Position numbers and translations under genes: made by a program | Notes under the pieces: generated by a model | Databases searched by the model: none | What the model saw: the letters and a program-made list of their open reading frames with translations, nothing else | What the model was told of the DNA's origin: nothing | Assembly (NCBI GenBank): GCA_021772835.1 | Contig: JAJFLE010000084.1 | Coordinates: 1 to 64,000, forward strand | Length of the DNA stretch: 64,000 nucleotides | Source of the DNA: Mariprofundus sp. | GTDB lineage: Bacteria > Pseudomonadota > Zetaproteobacteria > Mariprofundales > Mariprofundaceae | Direction: 5' to 3' | Shown here: positions 56,461-64,000 of the stretch, in pieces | How the letters are laid out: every line of letters starts with the position of its first letter | Position numbering within the stretch: position 1 is the first letter of the stretch

Positions 56461-57978
56461 ATGTTTCAGCTCTATTATAATCATGCTGCCAAAGCCAAAG
56501 ATGACATTCTTTCAGGACTGACCGTAGCGCTTGCTCTGGTTCCCGAAGCAGTTGCCTTTGCATTTGTTGCAGGCGTTCACCCGCTGGTAGGTCTGTATGC
56601 TGCATTCATGGTCGGACTGATCACCTCACTGATAGGCGGGCGCCCGGGTATGATTTCAGGTGCTACAGGCGCATTGGCAGTGGTAATGGTGGCACTGGTT
56701 GCCCAGCATGGTATTGAATACCTCTTCGCCACTGTCGTACTGATGGGTTTTATTCAGATTGGTGCAGGACTGCTCAAGCTCGGGAAATTTATCCGCATGG
56801 TTCCCTACCCCGTACTTATTGGTTTCGTAAATGGCTTGGCCATTGTGATTTTCCTCGCCCAGCTTCAGCAACTCCAGTTTGAAGATGGCTCATGGATGAG
56901 TGGTACTCCAATGTATATTATGGGTGGCCTGATCCTGCTGACCATGCTGATCATGCACTTCCTGCCTAAACTCACGCGTGCAATTCCTTCCGGTCTCGCT
57001 GCGATTATCGTGATTTCATCTATCGTGATCCTCGGCGGTCTGGACACAAAATCAGTTGGTGACATTGCCAGCATCGGTGGTGGTTTCCCGCCATTCCATA
57101 TTCCCGAAATCCCGATGAACTTTGAAACCTTGCAGATTATTTTACCGTATGCGTTCATCCTTGCTGCCATTGGCCTGATTGAATCACTGCTGACCATGAG
57201 CGTGATTGATGAAATGACGGATACCCGTGGGCAGGGTAATCGGGTCTGTATCGGACAGGGTACATCCAATATTGTAACCGGTTTCTTCGGTGGCATGGGC
57301 GGTTGCGCCATGATCGGCCAGAGCATGATCAATATCTCATCCGGTGGCCTGCGCAACCTATCCGGCATTGCCGCAGCACTCTTCCTGCTCAGCTTTATCC
57401 TCTTTGCCTCGCCTTTGATCGAATTAATTCCAGTAGCAGCCCTTGTCGGCATCATGTTTATGGTGGTCATCGGCACATTCGAATGGGGCACGTTCAACAT
57501 GCTCAACAAAGCCCCTCGCGAAGATGTTTTCGTGAGTATCCTTGTTGCCGCTGTCACCGTAGCGACCGATCTGGCTGTTGCCGTGATTGTTGGTGTGATT
57601 GCCACAGCCCTTATTTTTGCCTGGAAGCAGGCACGCCACGTGTATGCAGAAACCCACATCAATGAAAATGGCAGCAAAGTCTATGTTGTGCATGGGCCTC
57701 TATTCTTCGCTTCCATCCATCGTTTCAATGAACTGTTCAATGTAAAAAACGACCCGGATGATGTAATTGTCGATTTTGCCCATTCACGTGTAGCCGACCA
57801 CTCCGCCATTGAAACAATTGACTCTTTGGCCAACAAGTACACCAAAGAAGGTAAAACCCTGCATTTGCGTCACCTGAGTATTGAGTGCAAAGCGCTACTG
57901 GAAGACGCAGGTGATCTGGTGGAAATAAACATCAAAGAAGACCCTCACTACCACGTCGCCGACGATAAACTGGCCTAG
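56461..57978 (+). CDS. SulP-family anion transporter with STAS domain
   Basis: A 505-residue transporter with about 10-12 helices. The SulP signature region is AKDDILSGLTVALALVPEAVAFAFVAG, and the family core follows (GLYAAFMVGL, GATGALAVVM). A cytoplasmic STAS domain (about 415-500: DVIVDFAHSRVADHSAIETI) closes it. SulP proteins carry sulphate, bicarbonate or dicarboxylates. The sequence favours the SulP subgroup with NAPREDVFVS-like loops, but the substrate is not certain. I take the second ATG (56461), since AGGAG is 7 bases upstream; the first, at 56455, is only one base away. Confidence 0.9.
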   Translation: MFQLYYNHAAKAKDDILSGLTVALALVPEAVAFAFVAGVHPLVGLYAAFMVGLITSLIGGRPGMISGATGALAVVMVALVAQHGIEYLFATVVLMGFIQIGAGLLKLGKFIRMVPYPVLIGFVNGLAIVIFLAQLQQLQFEDGSWMSGTPMYIMGGLILLTMLIMHFLPKLTRAIPSGLAAIIVISSIVILGGLDTKSVGDIASIGGGFPPFHIPEIPMNFETLQIILPYAFILAAIGLIESLLTMSVIDEMTDTRGQGNRVCIGQGTSNIVTGFFGGMGGCAMIGQSMINISSGGLRNLSGIAAALFLLSFILFASPLIELIPVAALVGIMFMVVIGTFEWGTFNMLNKAPREDVFVSILVAAVTVATDLAVAVIVGVIATALIFAWKQARHVYAETHINENGSKVYVVHGPLFFASIHRFNELFNVKNDPDDVIVDFAHSRVADHSAIETIDSLANKYTKEGKTLHLRHLSIECKALLEDAGDLVEINIKEDPHYHVADDKLA

Positions 57979-58689
57979 CTTCGCTTACAGCGTGTAAGCT
58001 TTGATAACTGTTTCCGGGGCTAAACCCGGACGATCTCCACAGACGACTTATTCGCTATTGATTAGCCAGTGGAGATAAAGAATTTATCTGTAAGGATTCT
58101 TTTCTGTAAAGTTTCTGCCCACTTTACAGCACAGCCTCATCCTGGTTTGAGAAAAAAGCTGTCTGATGAGAACGGCCATCAAGCCAGACATCTGCTTGGA
58201 AATGGGTTCTACCCACCCCTTTAATTTCACTGATTTTTAGCATGCATATCACCCCGACCAGTTCAAATAGATTGGTCTCTCCAAGAGATTAAGCATAATT
58301 TGTACCAACAATCGGGACGCGATTATTTTTGTGTAAAGTCCGAAGAGTCGAATGTTCGAGACTGGCCCAGGCTGTATGAAAATAAAACCCATCGTTGTAA
58401 GTGTTCATAGGGTTGAAGGGCAATAAGGCCTACGAAATGAGTCCTCTTTGCCATATCATTGAATACCATGCCTATCCAGGATCACTCCCACCAGCATGAA
58501 ATATTTTGTGTTTTCATACAGCCTGGGTCGAAAACGGCTGGTCAGGTCATCGCAGCATAGTATCGTTTTGCTTCACAATAGGGTGTCACCTTTGGCTCGA
58601 AACAGTCATTCGATAAACAAAGCATAGTTTGATTAAGGGGTTTGCATCTCCCCCAAATGAGGGACATACAGACAGTAGCGGGAAGGTGA
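57979..58689. other. 711-bp non-coding region with many hairpins
   Basis: No gene is seen. Stems include GCTTAC-AGCGT-GTAAGC (57983-57999, after sulP), CCGGG...CCCGG, ATCTCCAC...GTGGAGAT (58033-58076) and CTGTAAAGT...ACTTTACAG (58104-58129). A 17-bp inverted-repeat element lies at 58366-58527, and CCCTCATTTGGGGG follows lpoA near 58650. Short minus-strand frames show no homology. It looks like accumulated repeat or mobile debris. Confidence 0.55.
58366..58527. mobile_element. inverted-repeat-bounded element (MITE or IS remnant)
   Basis: CCCAGGCTGTATGAAAA at the left is exactly inverted at the right end (TTTTCATACAGCCTGGG). They bound 162 bp with no transposase frame. The ends have the look of IS terminal repeats. 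No target duplication was identified, and the left outer flank seems to carry a few extra bases relative to the right. Confidence 0.6.
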
Positions 58690-60627
58690 TTAACCGGCAG
58701 GTACGATTTCACCCTTTTTGATGCTGAATACATCAAGTTGTTTCTGACCAACACCGGAATCATCAAATTTCACGTGACCTGTCATGGCCGGGAAACCTTC
58801 AGGTGCACGTAGCCCCCGAGCAATTTCGTGTCTGGATAAACCCAGACGACTGGTCATCACGGTTGCGATACGCATCGTATCATAAGCCAGACTCATTAAA
58901 TCAGATATCTTGTCATTGCCCCACACCTGACGGTGTTTAAACTGGAATTGACGAATATTGAGATCTTCCTGATTGCTGTTTACATCAACTGCAGTGTTGG
59001 ACGCAGCAAAGCGGGCTTTGGACAGGTAACGACCACGGTCATCCAGCAGATGGCCATCCTGCCAGCGGCTGGTGCCATACAATGGCACATTTCTGATCCC
59101 GGAGTATGCAAGCTGGCCTGCCAGCATCGCAACATGACGACCATCAAGAGCCAGATAAATACCGTCAAATCCGACCGGCATAAGTATCTCCATGTCCATC
59201 TCAGGTAACATCACCGCCAGCTCTTCATCAAGCTCAGCCAGCAAAACCTCATCATCCGTTTCATGACGTAACTTTCTCAACAGAGAGCGCTGGTCCATGG
59301 TGGATTTATCCAGATGAACAAGTTGGGAAATCTCGCCTCCCAGCCTCTGAAAGGAAACAGAGAACATTTCAGCCTCAGTCTGATCATCACGTGCCCCTGC
59401 CATCACGACCATACGCGTTGCACCCTGCTGCCATGCATAGTTGGCCATCACATAGACCTGGGCCAGAGGAGAAAGCGTATGAATAAACAGAGCATCCGAT
59501 CTGGCTGCAAGGTCCGTACGGCCTGTCAGACTGATTACAGGCAGATCGGATCTGAGGTATGGCAATAGCGCCTCGGTCGTTTCGGCCAGTAGCGGGCCGA
59601 TAATCATATTCACTGATTCATCTGCCAGCAGCTTATAAGCTTGAATGGCTGTCATGCTATCAGATGCCGTATCTTCAACGCGCAGTGTAATATATTCATC
59701 AAATTCAAGCCCGGCCAGGGCAACACGAATACCGCGCAGAGCTTCCTGACCATAACGGGCATAAGGACCGGTCAATGGCAGCAAAATACCGATAGTCGCC
59801 GCCCGAATTTCTCCACTTGCCCAGGCCTGCAACTGTTTGACGTTACGATGTGTTGGCTGAGATGCCGATAACAATTCAGCAATGCGGGCGACTGCTCTCG
59901 TATCACCTGTCATCAGCCGCGAGCGACCGGCATGCAGGTCAAAATCCGGCATCAGATCAGGTGACAATGCAAGCTCACGATGTAATTGTTCAATCGTTTC
60001 CATAGACGCACGGCGTGCAGCCATGCGCAACCAGCTATCCCTACCCCCCTGATCCACAGCTGCTGCTGCCAGCAACCAGTAGACTGCTTCACGTTCGGAT
60101 GCCTGCTGGGTAATTGCCGGTGCTAATTCAAAAATTTCATCTGCCAGCTCCCTGGTCAGACGTTCATGTAACAGAGCTTCGCGCATTTTTTCCAATGCAC
60201 GCCCTGCCTCGTCCTGAGATATCCACCATTTGGCCAGCCAAACATGAGCATAGGGAACCAGCGCATGTTTCGGGTGCGCCTCAATTACAGCACGGGTGAC
60301 TTCTGCTGCACCGGGACTCTGATTTTCCAACAGTAATTGTGCTTTGCGAAAAACGGCTTCTTCGCGAAGCAGGGGTTCACCCTGTTCAATAAGACGATCA
60401 AATCCTCGCATAACCTGGTCCAGATCTTCACCTGATCTGGCGCGTAACATCAGGGCCTGTACCTCAATCGCACTTATCGGGGCCTCCGCCATTCGCTTCA
60501 ATCCGGGCCGTGCTTTTTCCCCGGTTGTTACACCGGTTGGCTGTTTCGGCTGACAGGCACTGAGCAAAAGCAGGGAAAACGCCCCTAGCAAGGCATAGGT
60601 TACGGCTTTGGAAAGCATGGCTGCCAT
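58690..60627 (-). CDS. lpoA: penicillin-binding protein activator LpoA-like lipoprotein
   Basis: An outer-membrane lipoprotein (LLGAFSLLLLSACQP, lipobox LSAC) with a TPR-like N-terminal helical half (about 40-260) and a periplasmic-binding-like C-terminal half (about 275-620: IGILLPLTGPYARYGQEALR, VNMIIGPLLAETTEAL). That is the LpoA/YraM (LppC) architecture; LpoA activates PBP1A. The start is uncertain: ATG 60627 or 60618 fits the signal peptide, while the track start 60666 overlaps the rsmI start. It is divergent from rsmI, as in E. coli. Confidence 0.9.
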   Translation of the reverse strand: MAAMLSKAVTYALLGAFSLLLLSACQPKQPTGVTTGEKARPGLKRMAEAPISAIEVQALMLRARSGEDLDQVMRGFDRLIEQGEPLLREEAVFRKAQLLLENQSPGAAEVTRAVIEAHPKHALVPYAHVWLAKWWISQDEAGRALEKMREALLHERLTRELADEIFELAPAITQQASEREAVYWLLAAAAVDQGGRDSWLRMAARRASMETIEQLHRELALSPDLMPDFDLHAGRSRLMTGDTRAVARIAELLSASQPTHRNVKQLQAWASGEIRAATIGILLPLTGPYARYGQEALRGIRVALAGLEFDEYITLRVEDTASDSMTAIQAYKLLADESVNMIIGPLLAETTEALLPYLRSDLPVISLTGRTDLAARSDALFIHTLSPLAQVYVMANYAWQQGATRMVVMAGARDDQTEAEMFSVSFQRLGGEISQLVHLDKSTMDQRSLLRKLRHETDDEVLLAELDEELAVMLPEMDMEILMPVGFDGIYLALDGRHVAMLAGQLAYSGIRNVPLYGTSRWQDGHLLDDRGRYLSKARFAASNTAVDVNSNQEDLNIRQFQFKHRQVWGNDKISDLMSLAYDTMRIATVMTSRLGLSRHEIARGLRAPEGFPAMTGHVKFDDSGVGQKQLDVFSIKKGEIVPAG

Positions 60628-60664
60628 TGCAGCCGGGGGGTTAGATCGATAACGTGTCCACAAC

Positions 60665-61516
60665 ATGGATACGCAGCCTAAACATCAAACCTCATCCGGC
60701 CAACTTTTCATCGTGGCCACACCGATTGGAAATCTGAGCGATATGACGTATCGCGCCGTAGAAACGCTGAAATCGGTTGCCGTGATTGCCGCTGAGGATA
60801 CCCGTAACAGCCGCAAGTTATTGCAGCATTATGGCATCAATACGCCTATGATTACTGTGCATGAACACAATGAGCAGGCCATGCTGGATTCACTTCTGAC
60901 ACGTCTGAACAGTGGTGAAGATATTGCCCTGATTTCCGATGCCGGTACTCCACTCATCTCTGATCCCGGATACCGCTTGGTCTCCGGACTGCGGCGAGAG
61001 GCCATTCGCATTACACCGATTCCCGGTGCCAGCAGTATTTTAACCGCCCTGTGTGCCGCAGGTTTACCAACCGATCATTTCCGCTATGCAGGGTTTCTTG
61101 CCCGTAGCGGCAATAACCGCCGCGAAGCATTAAACAGGTTGATCGGTTCCGATGAGACTTCAATCATTCTGGAGTCACCACGAAGACTTCTGGCTACCCT
61201 CAGAGAAATCCAGAAACTGGACAATAACAGGGAAGTGGTAGTCGCTCGTGAGCTAACCAAATTGTATGAAGAGTTTGTTTCAGGCCCCGTACACGAAGTT
61301 ATCACTCATTTCGAGCAACATGAACCGCGAGGAGAAATTGTCCTGTTGCTCGCACCTGCCAGTGAAGAAGCGGTGGATCTTTCTGACCAGCAAATCATTG
61401 CATGCCTGAATGCCGAAGCCATGCAGGCCCTGCCTCCTTCAGCTCGCGCCAAAGCCGTTGCCAAAACTCTGGATGTACCAAAATCGAGGGTCTACGCACT
61501 TATCAACAACACATGA
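60665..61516 (+). CDS. rsmI: 16S rRNA (cytidine-1402-2'-O)-methyltransferase
   Basis: RsmI methylates the ribose of C1402 in the decoding centre with SAM. The 283-residue protein has TPIGNLSDMTYRAVETL, AAEDTRNSRKLLQHYGI, ISDAGTPLISDPGYRLV and the SAM-site PGASSILTAL of the tetrapyrrole-methylase fold. The C-terminal helical domain ends KTLDVPKSRVYALINNT. It overlaps yraN (ATGA). There is no strong ribosome site at the first ATG. Confidence 0.95.
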   Translation: MDTQPKHQTSSGQLFIVATPIGNLSDMTYRAVETLKSVAVIAAEDTRNSRKLLQHYGINTPMITVHEHNEQAMLDSLLTRLNSGEDIALISDAGTPLISDPGYRLVSGLRREAIRITPIPGASSILTALCAAGLPTDHFRYAGFLARSGNNRREALNRLIGSDETSIILESPRRLLATLREIQKLDNNREVVVARELTKLYEEFVSGPVHEVITHFEQHEPRGEIVLLLAPASEEAVDLSDQQIIACLNAEAMQALPPSARAKAVAKTLDVPKSRVYALINNT

Positions 61517-61875
61517 GTACGGCTCAGGGACAAGCAGGTGAAGAACGGGCAGCCCGCTTTCTCAAACGCAAGGGCTTCAAAATTCTGGGGCGTAATATCC
61601 GCCTCGGCCGCGGAGAGTTGGATATCGTTGCGTGCAATCACGATCTGCTACTGTTTGTTGAAGTAAAAACGCACAAAACCCGCGAGTCCGGGTTATTGGC
61701 CTTGCATGAAGACAAATGTGCCAGACTGTTATCGGCAGCAGAATCATGGCGCGCCATCCATGCCCAGTACGCACATTTACAATGCCGCTTTGATTTAATC
61801 ATTGTCACCCCTAGACTCGGCTTACTTAGCTGGGTTTCACCCCGCATCGAACATATGAGGAATATTATCAACTGA
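61513..61875 (+). CDS. yraN: YraN-family (UPF0102) endonuclease-like protein
   Basis: A 120-residue protein starting at MSTAQGQAGEERAARFLKRKG (ATG 61513, overlapping the rsmI stop); the track start adds 37 residues. It has the restriction-endonuclease-like core GRGELDIVACNHDLLLFVEVKTHK, with the GELD...EVK catalytic pattern. The family is thought to act on nucleic acid, but its target is unknown. Both ends overlap neighbours, indicating tight translational coupling. Confidence 0.92.
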   Translation: MSTAQGQAGEERAARFLKRKGFKILGRNIRLGRGELDIVACNHDLLLFVEVKTHKTRESGLLALHEDKCARLLSAAESWRAIHAQYAHLQCRFDLIIVTPRLGLLSWVSPRIEHMRNIIN

Positions 61876-62462
61876 TGAATAGTGATCTGATCCGCAAAGC
61901 CATGTTAGATGGCATCGAGCTTCGCCAATCATGTAGCGAAAGTATGACCGAACCGCTGCTTAAAGCGGCCCGCACCATCGTCGAGTGTCTGCAGGGCGGA
62001 GGCAAAGTACTGGCCTGCGGCAATGGTGGGTCGGCTGCCGATGCACAACATTTTGCGGCAGAACTGGTCAACCGTTTTGAAATGAACCGGCGAGGACTGG
62101 CTGCTGTTGCCCTCACCCACGATGCATCAGTGATCACCAGTATCGCCAACGATTTTTCATTTGATCAGATATTTTCACGCCAGGTCGAAGCCTTAGGCCG
62201 CCCCGGCGATCTGTTGCTGGCCATATCCACCAGTGGTGCCTCAGCAAATGTGATTGCAGCCGTCGACAGGGCTGGAGAGATCGGTATGAGTGTCATTGCC
62301 CTGACCGGTAAAAACGGTGGTGAACTTGGCCAGAATGACAACATCAGCGTACACTTGAACATCAACCATGCTTCAACACCGCGCATTCAGGAGATGCACA
62401 TCACCTGCCTGCATATCCTATGCACACTGGTGGATGATGAAATGTTTGGAGGGGCCTCATGA
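61875..62462 (+). CDS. gmhA: SIS-domain protein, phosphoheptose isomerase GmhA or DiaA
   Basis: A 195-residue SIS protein. GGKVLACGNGGSAADAQHFAAELVNRF and LLLAISTSGASANVI form the sugar-phosphate site. ALTHDASVITSIANDFSFD and the C-terminal RIQEMHITCLHILCTLVD match GmhA, whose His in the last block is catalytic. GmhA turns sedoheptulose 7-phosphate into heptose 7-phosphate for LPS core. The position (yraN-here-dolP) equals that of diaA in E. coli, a closely related SIS protein that binds DnaA, so both names remain possible; residues favour GmhA. A gmhB gene is in the window. Confidence 0.8.
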   Translation: MNSDLIRKAMLDGIELRQSCSESMTEPLLKAARTIVECLQGGGKVLACGNGGSAADAQHFAAELVNRFEMNRRGLAAVALTHDASVITSIANDFSFDQIFSRQVEALGRPGDLLLAISTSGASANVIAAVDRAGEIGMSVIALTGKNGGELGQNDNISVHLNINHASTPRIQEMHITCLHILCTLVDDEMFGGAS

Positions 62463-63412
62463 CGATCAAACCACTTTCGTTCACAAAGATTAAAACCGTT
62501 CCGCTGTCCAAACGCGATGTGGACAGTGACGGCAAAGATTTTGCCGCTCCATACAAGGCCGGTACCGGTTTCGAAAATTTCCTCTGCAGCCTGCCCAATC
62601 TCGGTTGTGCCGGAGACCTGTTCCGCCTGCGCGATGCCATCGTGTCAGCGCACCGGCACGGGCATCAGGTCTTTCTTGCCTGCGGCGGCCATGTCTTTGA
62701 TTCTGGACTTGGCCCGCTGATCTGCCGCCTGATTGAGCAGAAGCTTGTGACCGGTATCATTCTTACAGGTGCTGCCCTGGAGCAGGATATCGAAATTGCC
62801 ATGCTCGGGCAGACGGTATCGGCCAGTGACCGGGCTCTGAGTGATGGTAAATACTGTATCACCGAAGAAACAGGCTGTATGATCAATGATGCAATTAATT
62901 ATGGTACATCCGAGAACTGGGGTCTGGGTCAAAGTGTAGGCAAACGTCTGATAGAATCAGATCTGGAACACCTTGACCACTCTGTAGTCGCGACAGCTGT
63001 TCGTTACGGCATTCCGGTCACTGTACACCCTGCCATAGGTGCCGATGCTTTCGGCATGCACCCTGCAGCACATGGTGAATCCATCGGTGCAGCAGGCTTC
63101 AGAGATTTTCGTTTGCTTGCCGGCATGTTGGCAGAAGCCAATCACGGCGTTGTCATCAATATCGCATCGAGTGTAGTTCTGCCACGCGTACTGCTTCAGG
63201 CAGTCGATGCAGCACGCAATCTTGGCAACAACATTGAAAACATTACGTCTGCAGTAATCGACCCGGCTGCCAGCACCAACGCCATAACGGATGTAGTGAC
63301 CCGTTTGTCACTGCCCAATGGCAAGGGATACTGGTTATCCGGCCCGGATGAAATTCTCGTGCCTCTGCTATTCGCCGCTGTTCTGGAAGCTCTGGGTGAT
63401 GAAATAATATGA
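62459..63412 (+). CDS. deoxyhypusine-synthase-like protein
   Basis: A 317-residue protein overlaps the preceding stop (ATGA). HVFDSGLGPLICRLIEQKLV and TGIILTGAALEQDIEIAMLG resemble the SSGLRDTLRYLV and VTTAGGIEEDLIK blocks of deoxyhypusine synthase, so it likely shares its NAD-binding fold. The catalytic Lys region (SWGKI) of true DHS is not found, and bacteria of this type lack eIF5A, so hypusine synthesis is unlikely. Its place among heptose/envelope genes suggests a role in sugar or cell-envelope metabolism. The actual reaction is unknown. Confidence 0.65.
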   Translation: MTIKPLSFTKIKTVPLSKRDVDSDGKDFAAPYKAGTGFENFLCSLPNLGCAGDLFRLRDAIVSAHRHGHQVFLACGGHVFDSGLGPLICRLIEQKLVTGIILTGAALEQDIEIAMLGQTVSASDRALSDGKYCITEETGCMINDAINYGTSENWGLGQSVGKRLIESDLEHLDHSVVATAVRYGIPVTVHPAIGADAFGMHPAAHGESIGAAGFRDFRLLAGMLAEANHGVVINIASSVVLPRVLLQAVDAARNLGNNIENITSAVIDPAASTNAITDVVTRLSLPNGKGYWLSGPDEILVPLLFAAVLEALGDEII

Positions 63413-63435
63413 ACAACACAACAGGAGATTTTTCC

Positions 63436-64000
63436 ATGTTCACATGGCGTTTGATTGCACTATGTGCTTTACCACTTTTTCTTTCCGGCTGCTTTGCGGC
63501 AGTTGTCGGAGGCACAGCCGCTGTAAGTTCTGGTGTTCACGATCAGCGTAGCATCGGCACCCAAATCGATGATGTGACTCTATCCACAAAAATCGATGCC
63601 CGCCTGATAGCAGAGAAGGATATGCCATCACGGTGGGTCAGCGTTCAGGTTATAGAGGGAAAGGCTACTCTGACCGGCCACCTGCCAACCGAACGACATA
63701 TTCAACGCGCCATATACATTACCGAAAGTATCAGGGGCGTTCGCTCCGTACATTCAGAGTTACTGGTTGGGAAACCGGCAATAGGTGCCATGATGTCCGA
63801 TTCTTGGATTACAGCACAGGTCAAAACAAAGCTGTGGAACGATAAGCTGGTCTCCGGCTTCTCCATCAAGGTGGATACTGTCGAAGGCAAAGTATATCTG
63901 CAGGGTATAGTCAATGACTTCGTTCAACGCCAGCGTGCCAAAGATATCGCCCTGAAAGTGGAAGGCGTGACTGCCATTGTTGACCTGATGCAAGTCGCCG
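63436..64000 (+). CDS. dolP: BON-domain lipoprotein DolP/YraP-like (partial at window end)
   Basis: This frame is open to the window edge, so the ORF track missed it. ATG 63436 has AGGAG upstream. A lipoprotein signal (LIALCALPLFLSGCFAA, lipobox LSGC) precedes two BON domains: the first about 45-115 (KIDARLIAEKDMPSRWVSVQ, EGKATLTGHL), the second from about 120 (SDSWITAQVKTKLW, EGKVYLQGIV). DolP is an outer-membrane lipoprotein that supports membrane integrity and BAM activity. Its location after rsmI-yraN-diaA/gmhA matches E. coli synteny, with one extra gene inserted. The last few residues are cut off. Confidence 0.9.
   Translation, partial: MFTWRLIALCALPLFLSGCFAAVVGGTAAVSSGVHDQRSIGTQIDDVTLSTKIDARLIAEKDMPSRWVSVQVIEGKATLTGHLPTERHIQRAIYITESIRGVRSVHSELLVGKPAIGAMMSDSWITAQVKTKLWNDKLVSGFSIKVDTVEGKVYLQGIVNDFVQRQRAKDIALKVEGVTAIVDLMQVA

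Noticed and set aside
56865-57677. 270-residue minus-strand ORF inside the SulP gene
   Set aside because: It is a Pro/Arg/Ile-rich antisense shadow of a membrane-protein gene.

Overview
The window looks like a chromosomal segment of a Gram-negative, respiring proteobacterium. Outer-membrane genes (lolB, lpoA, dolP-like, OmpA, a broken pldA), heptose-pathway genes (gmhA, gmhB), a c-type nitric oxide reductase, a di-haem peroxidase and an H+/Na+-pumping pyrophosphatase point that way. GC looks close to 50-52 percent by eye. The many multi-PAS hybrid kinases and the respiratory genes would suit a Zetaproteobacterium such as Mariprofundus. That placement is a guess from gene content and was not tested.

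Layout. 1-700: the right end of an IS256-type element abutting a decayed phospholipase A gene. 0.8-6 kb: a DUF2391 membrane protein, a DUF457 membrane protein, and a TetR regulator in operon with a PEP-synthase/rifampin-phosphotransferase-like enzyme. 6-20.7 kb: housekeeping genes ribF, ileS, a b-type cytochrome, a Mip/FkpA-like lipoprotein, guaB-guaA, a K+-channel-like protein, rplM-rpsI, a JAMM protease, a TPR lipoprotein, lolB, ispE and tRNA-Gln. 21-29.4 kb: prs, an M20 amidohydrolase, then a minus-strand signalling operon (di-haem peroxidase, PAS histidine kinase, REC-HDOD, REC-degenerate HD). 29.5-36.8 kb: rplY-pth-ychF, ppa, hppA, a DUF4389 protein, plsC, gmhB. 36.8-43.3 kb: two related hybrid kinases. 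43.4-49.4 kb: trxB, mgtE, a Crp/Fnr regulator and a nor operon with a near-ideal FNR/DNR promoter. 49.5-58 kb: mfd, serB, a DUF455 ferritin-like protein, hflD, a secreted small protein with an OmpA lipoprotein, and a SulP transporter. 58-64 kb: a 0.7 kb non-coding stretch with an inverted-repeat element, then lpoA divergent from rsmI-yraN-gmhA/diaA, a deoxyhypusine-synthase-like gene and a BON-domain lipoprotein cut by the window end.

How the parts work together. Purine and nucleotide supply (guaAB, prs, ppa), translation (ileS, rplM, rpsI, rplY, pth, tRNA-Gln) and envelope biogenesis (lolB, plsC, gmhA/B, lpoA, dolP) form the core. The nor genes, peroxidase and kinases form a respiratory and stress-sensing layer. 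The points most worth a second look are a hybrid kinase whose phospho-acceptor His is Tyr, a one-base frameshift splitting a second kinase, an attenuator-like leader before rplY, an FNR/DNR box centred at about -41.5 of the predicted nor start, two families of dispersed palindromic elements, and a deoxyhypusine-synthase-like gene embedded in the envelope operon. I found no CRISPR array, prophage or clear defence island, and no obvious wholly new multi-gene system.
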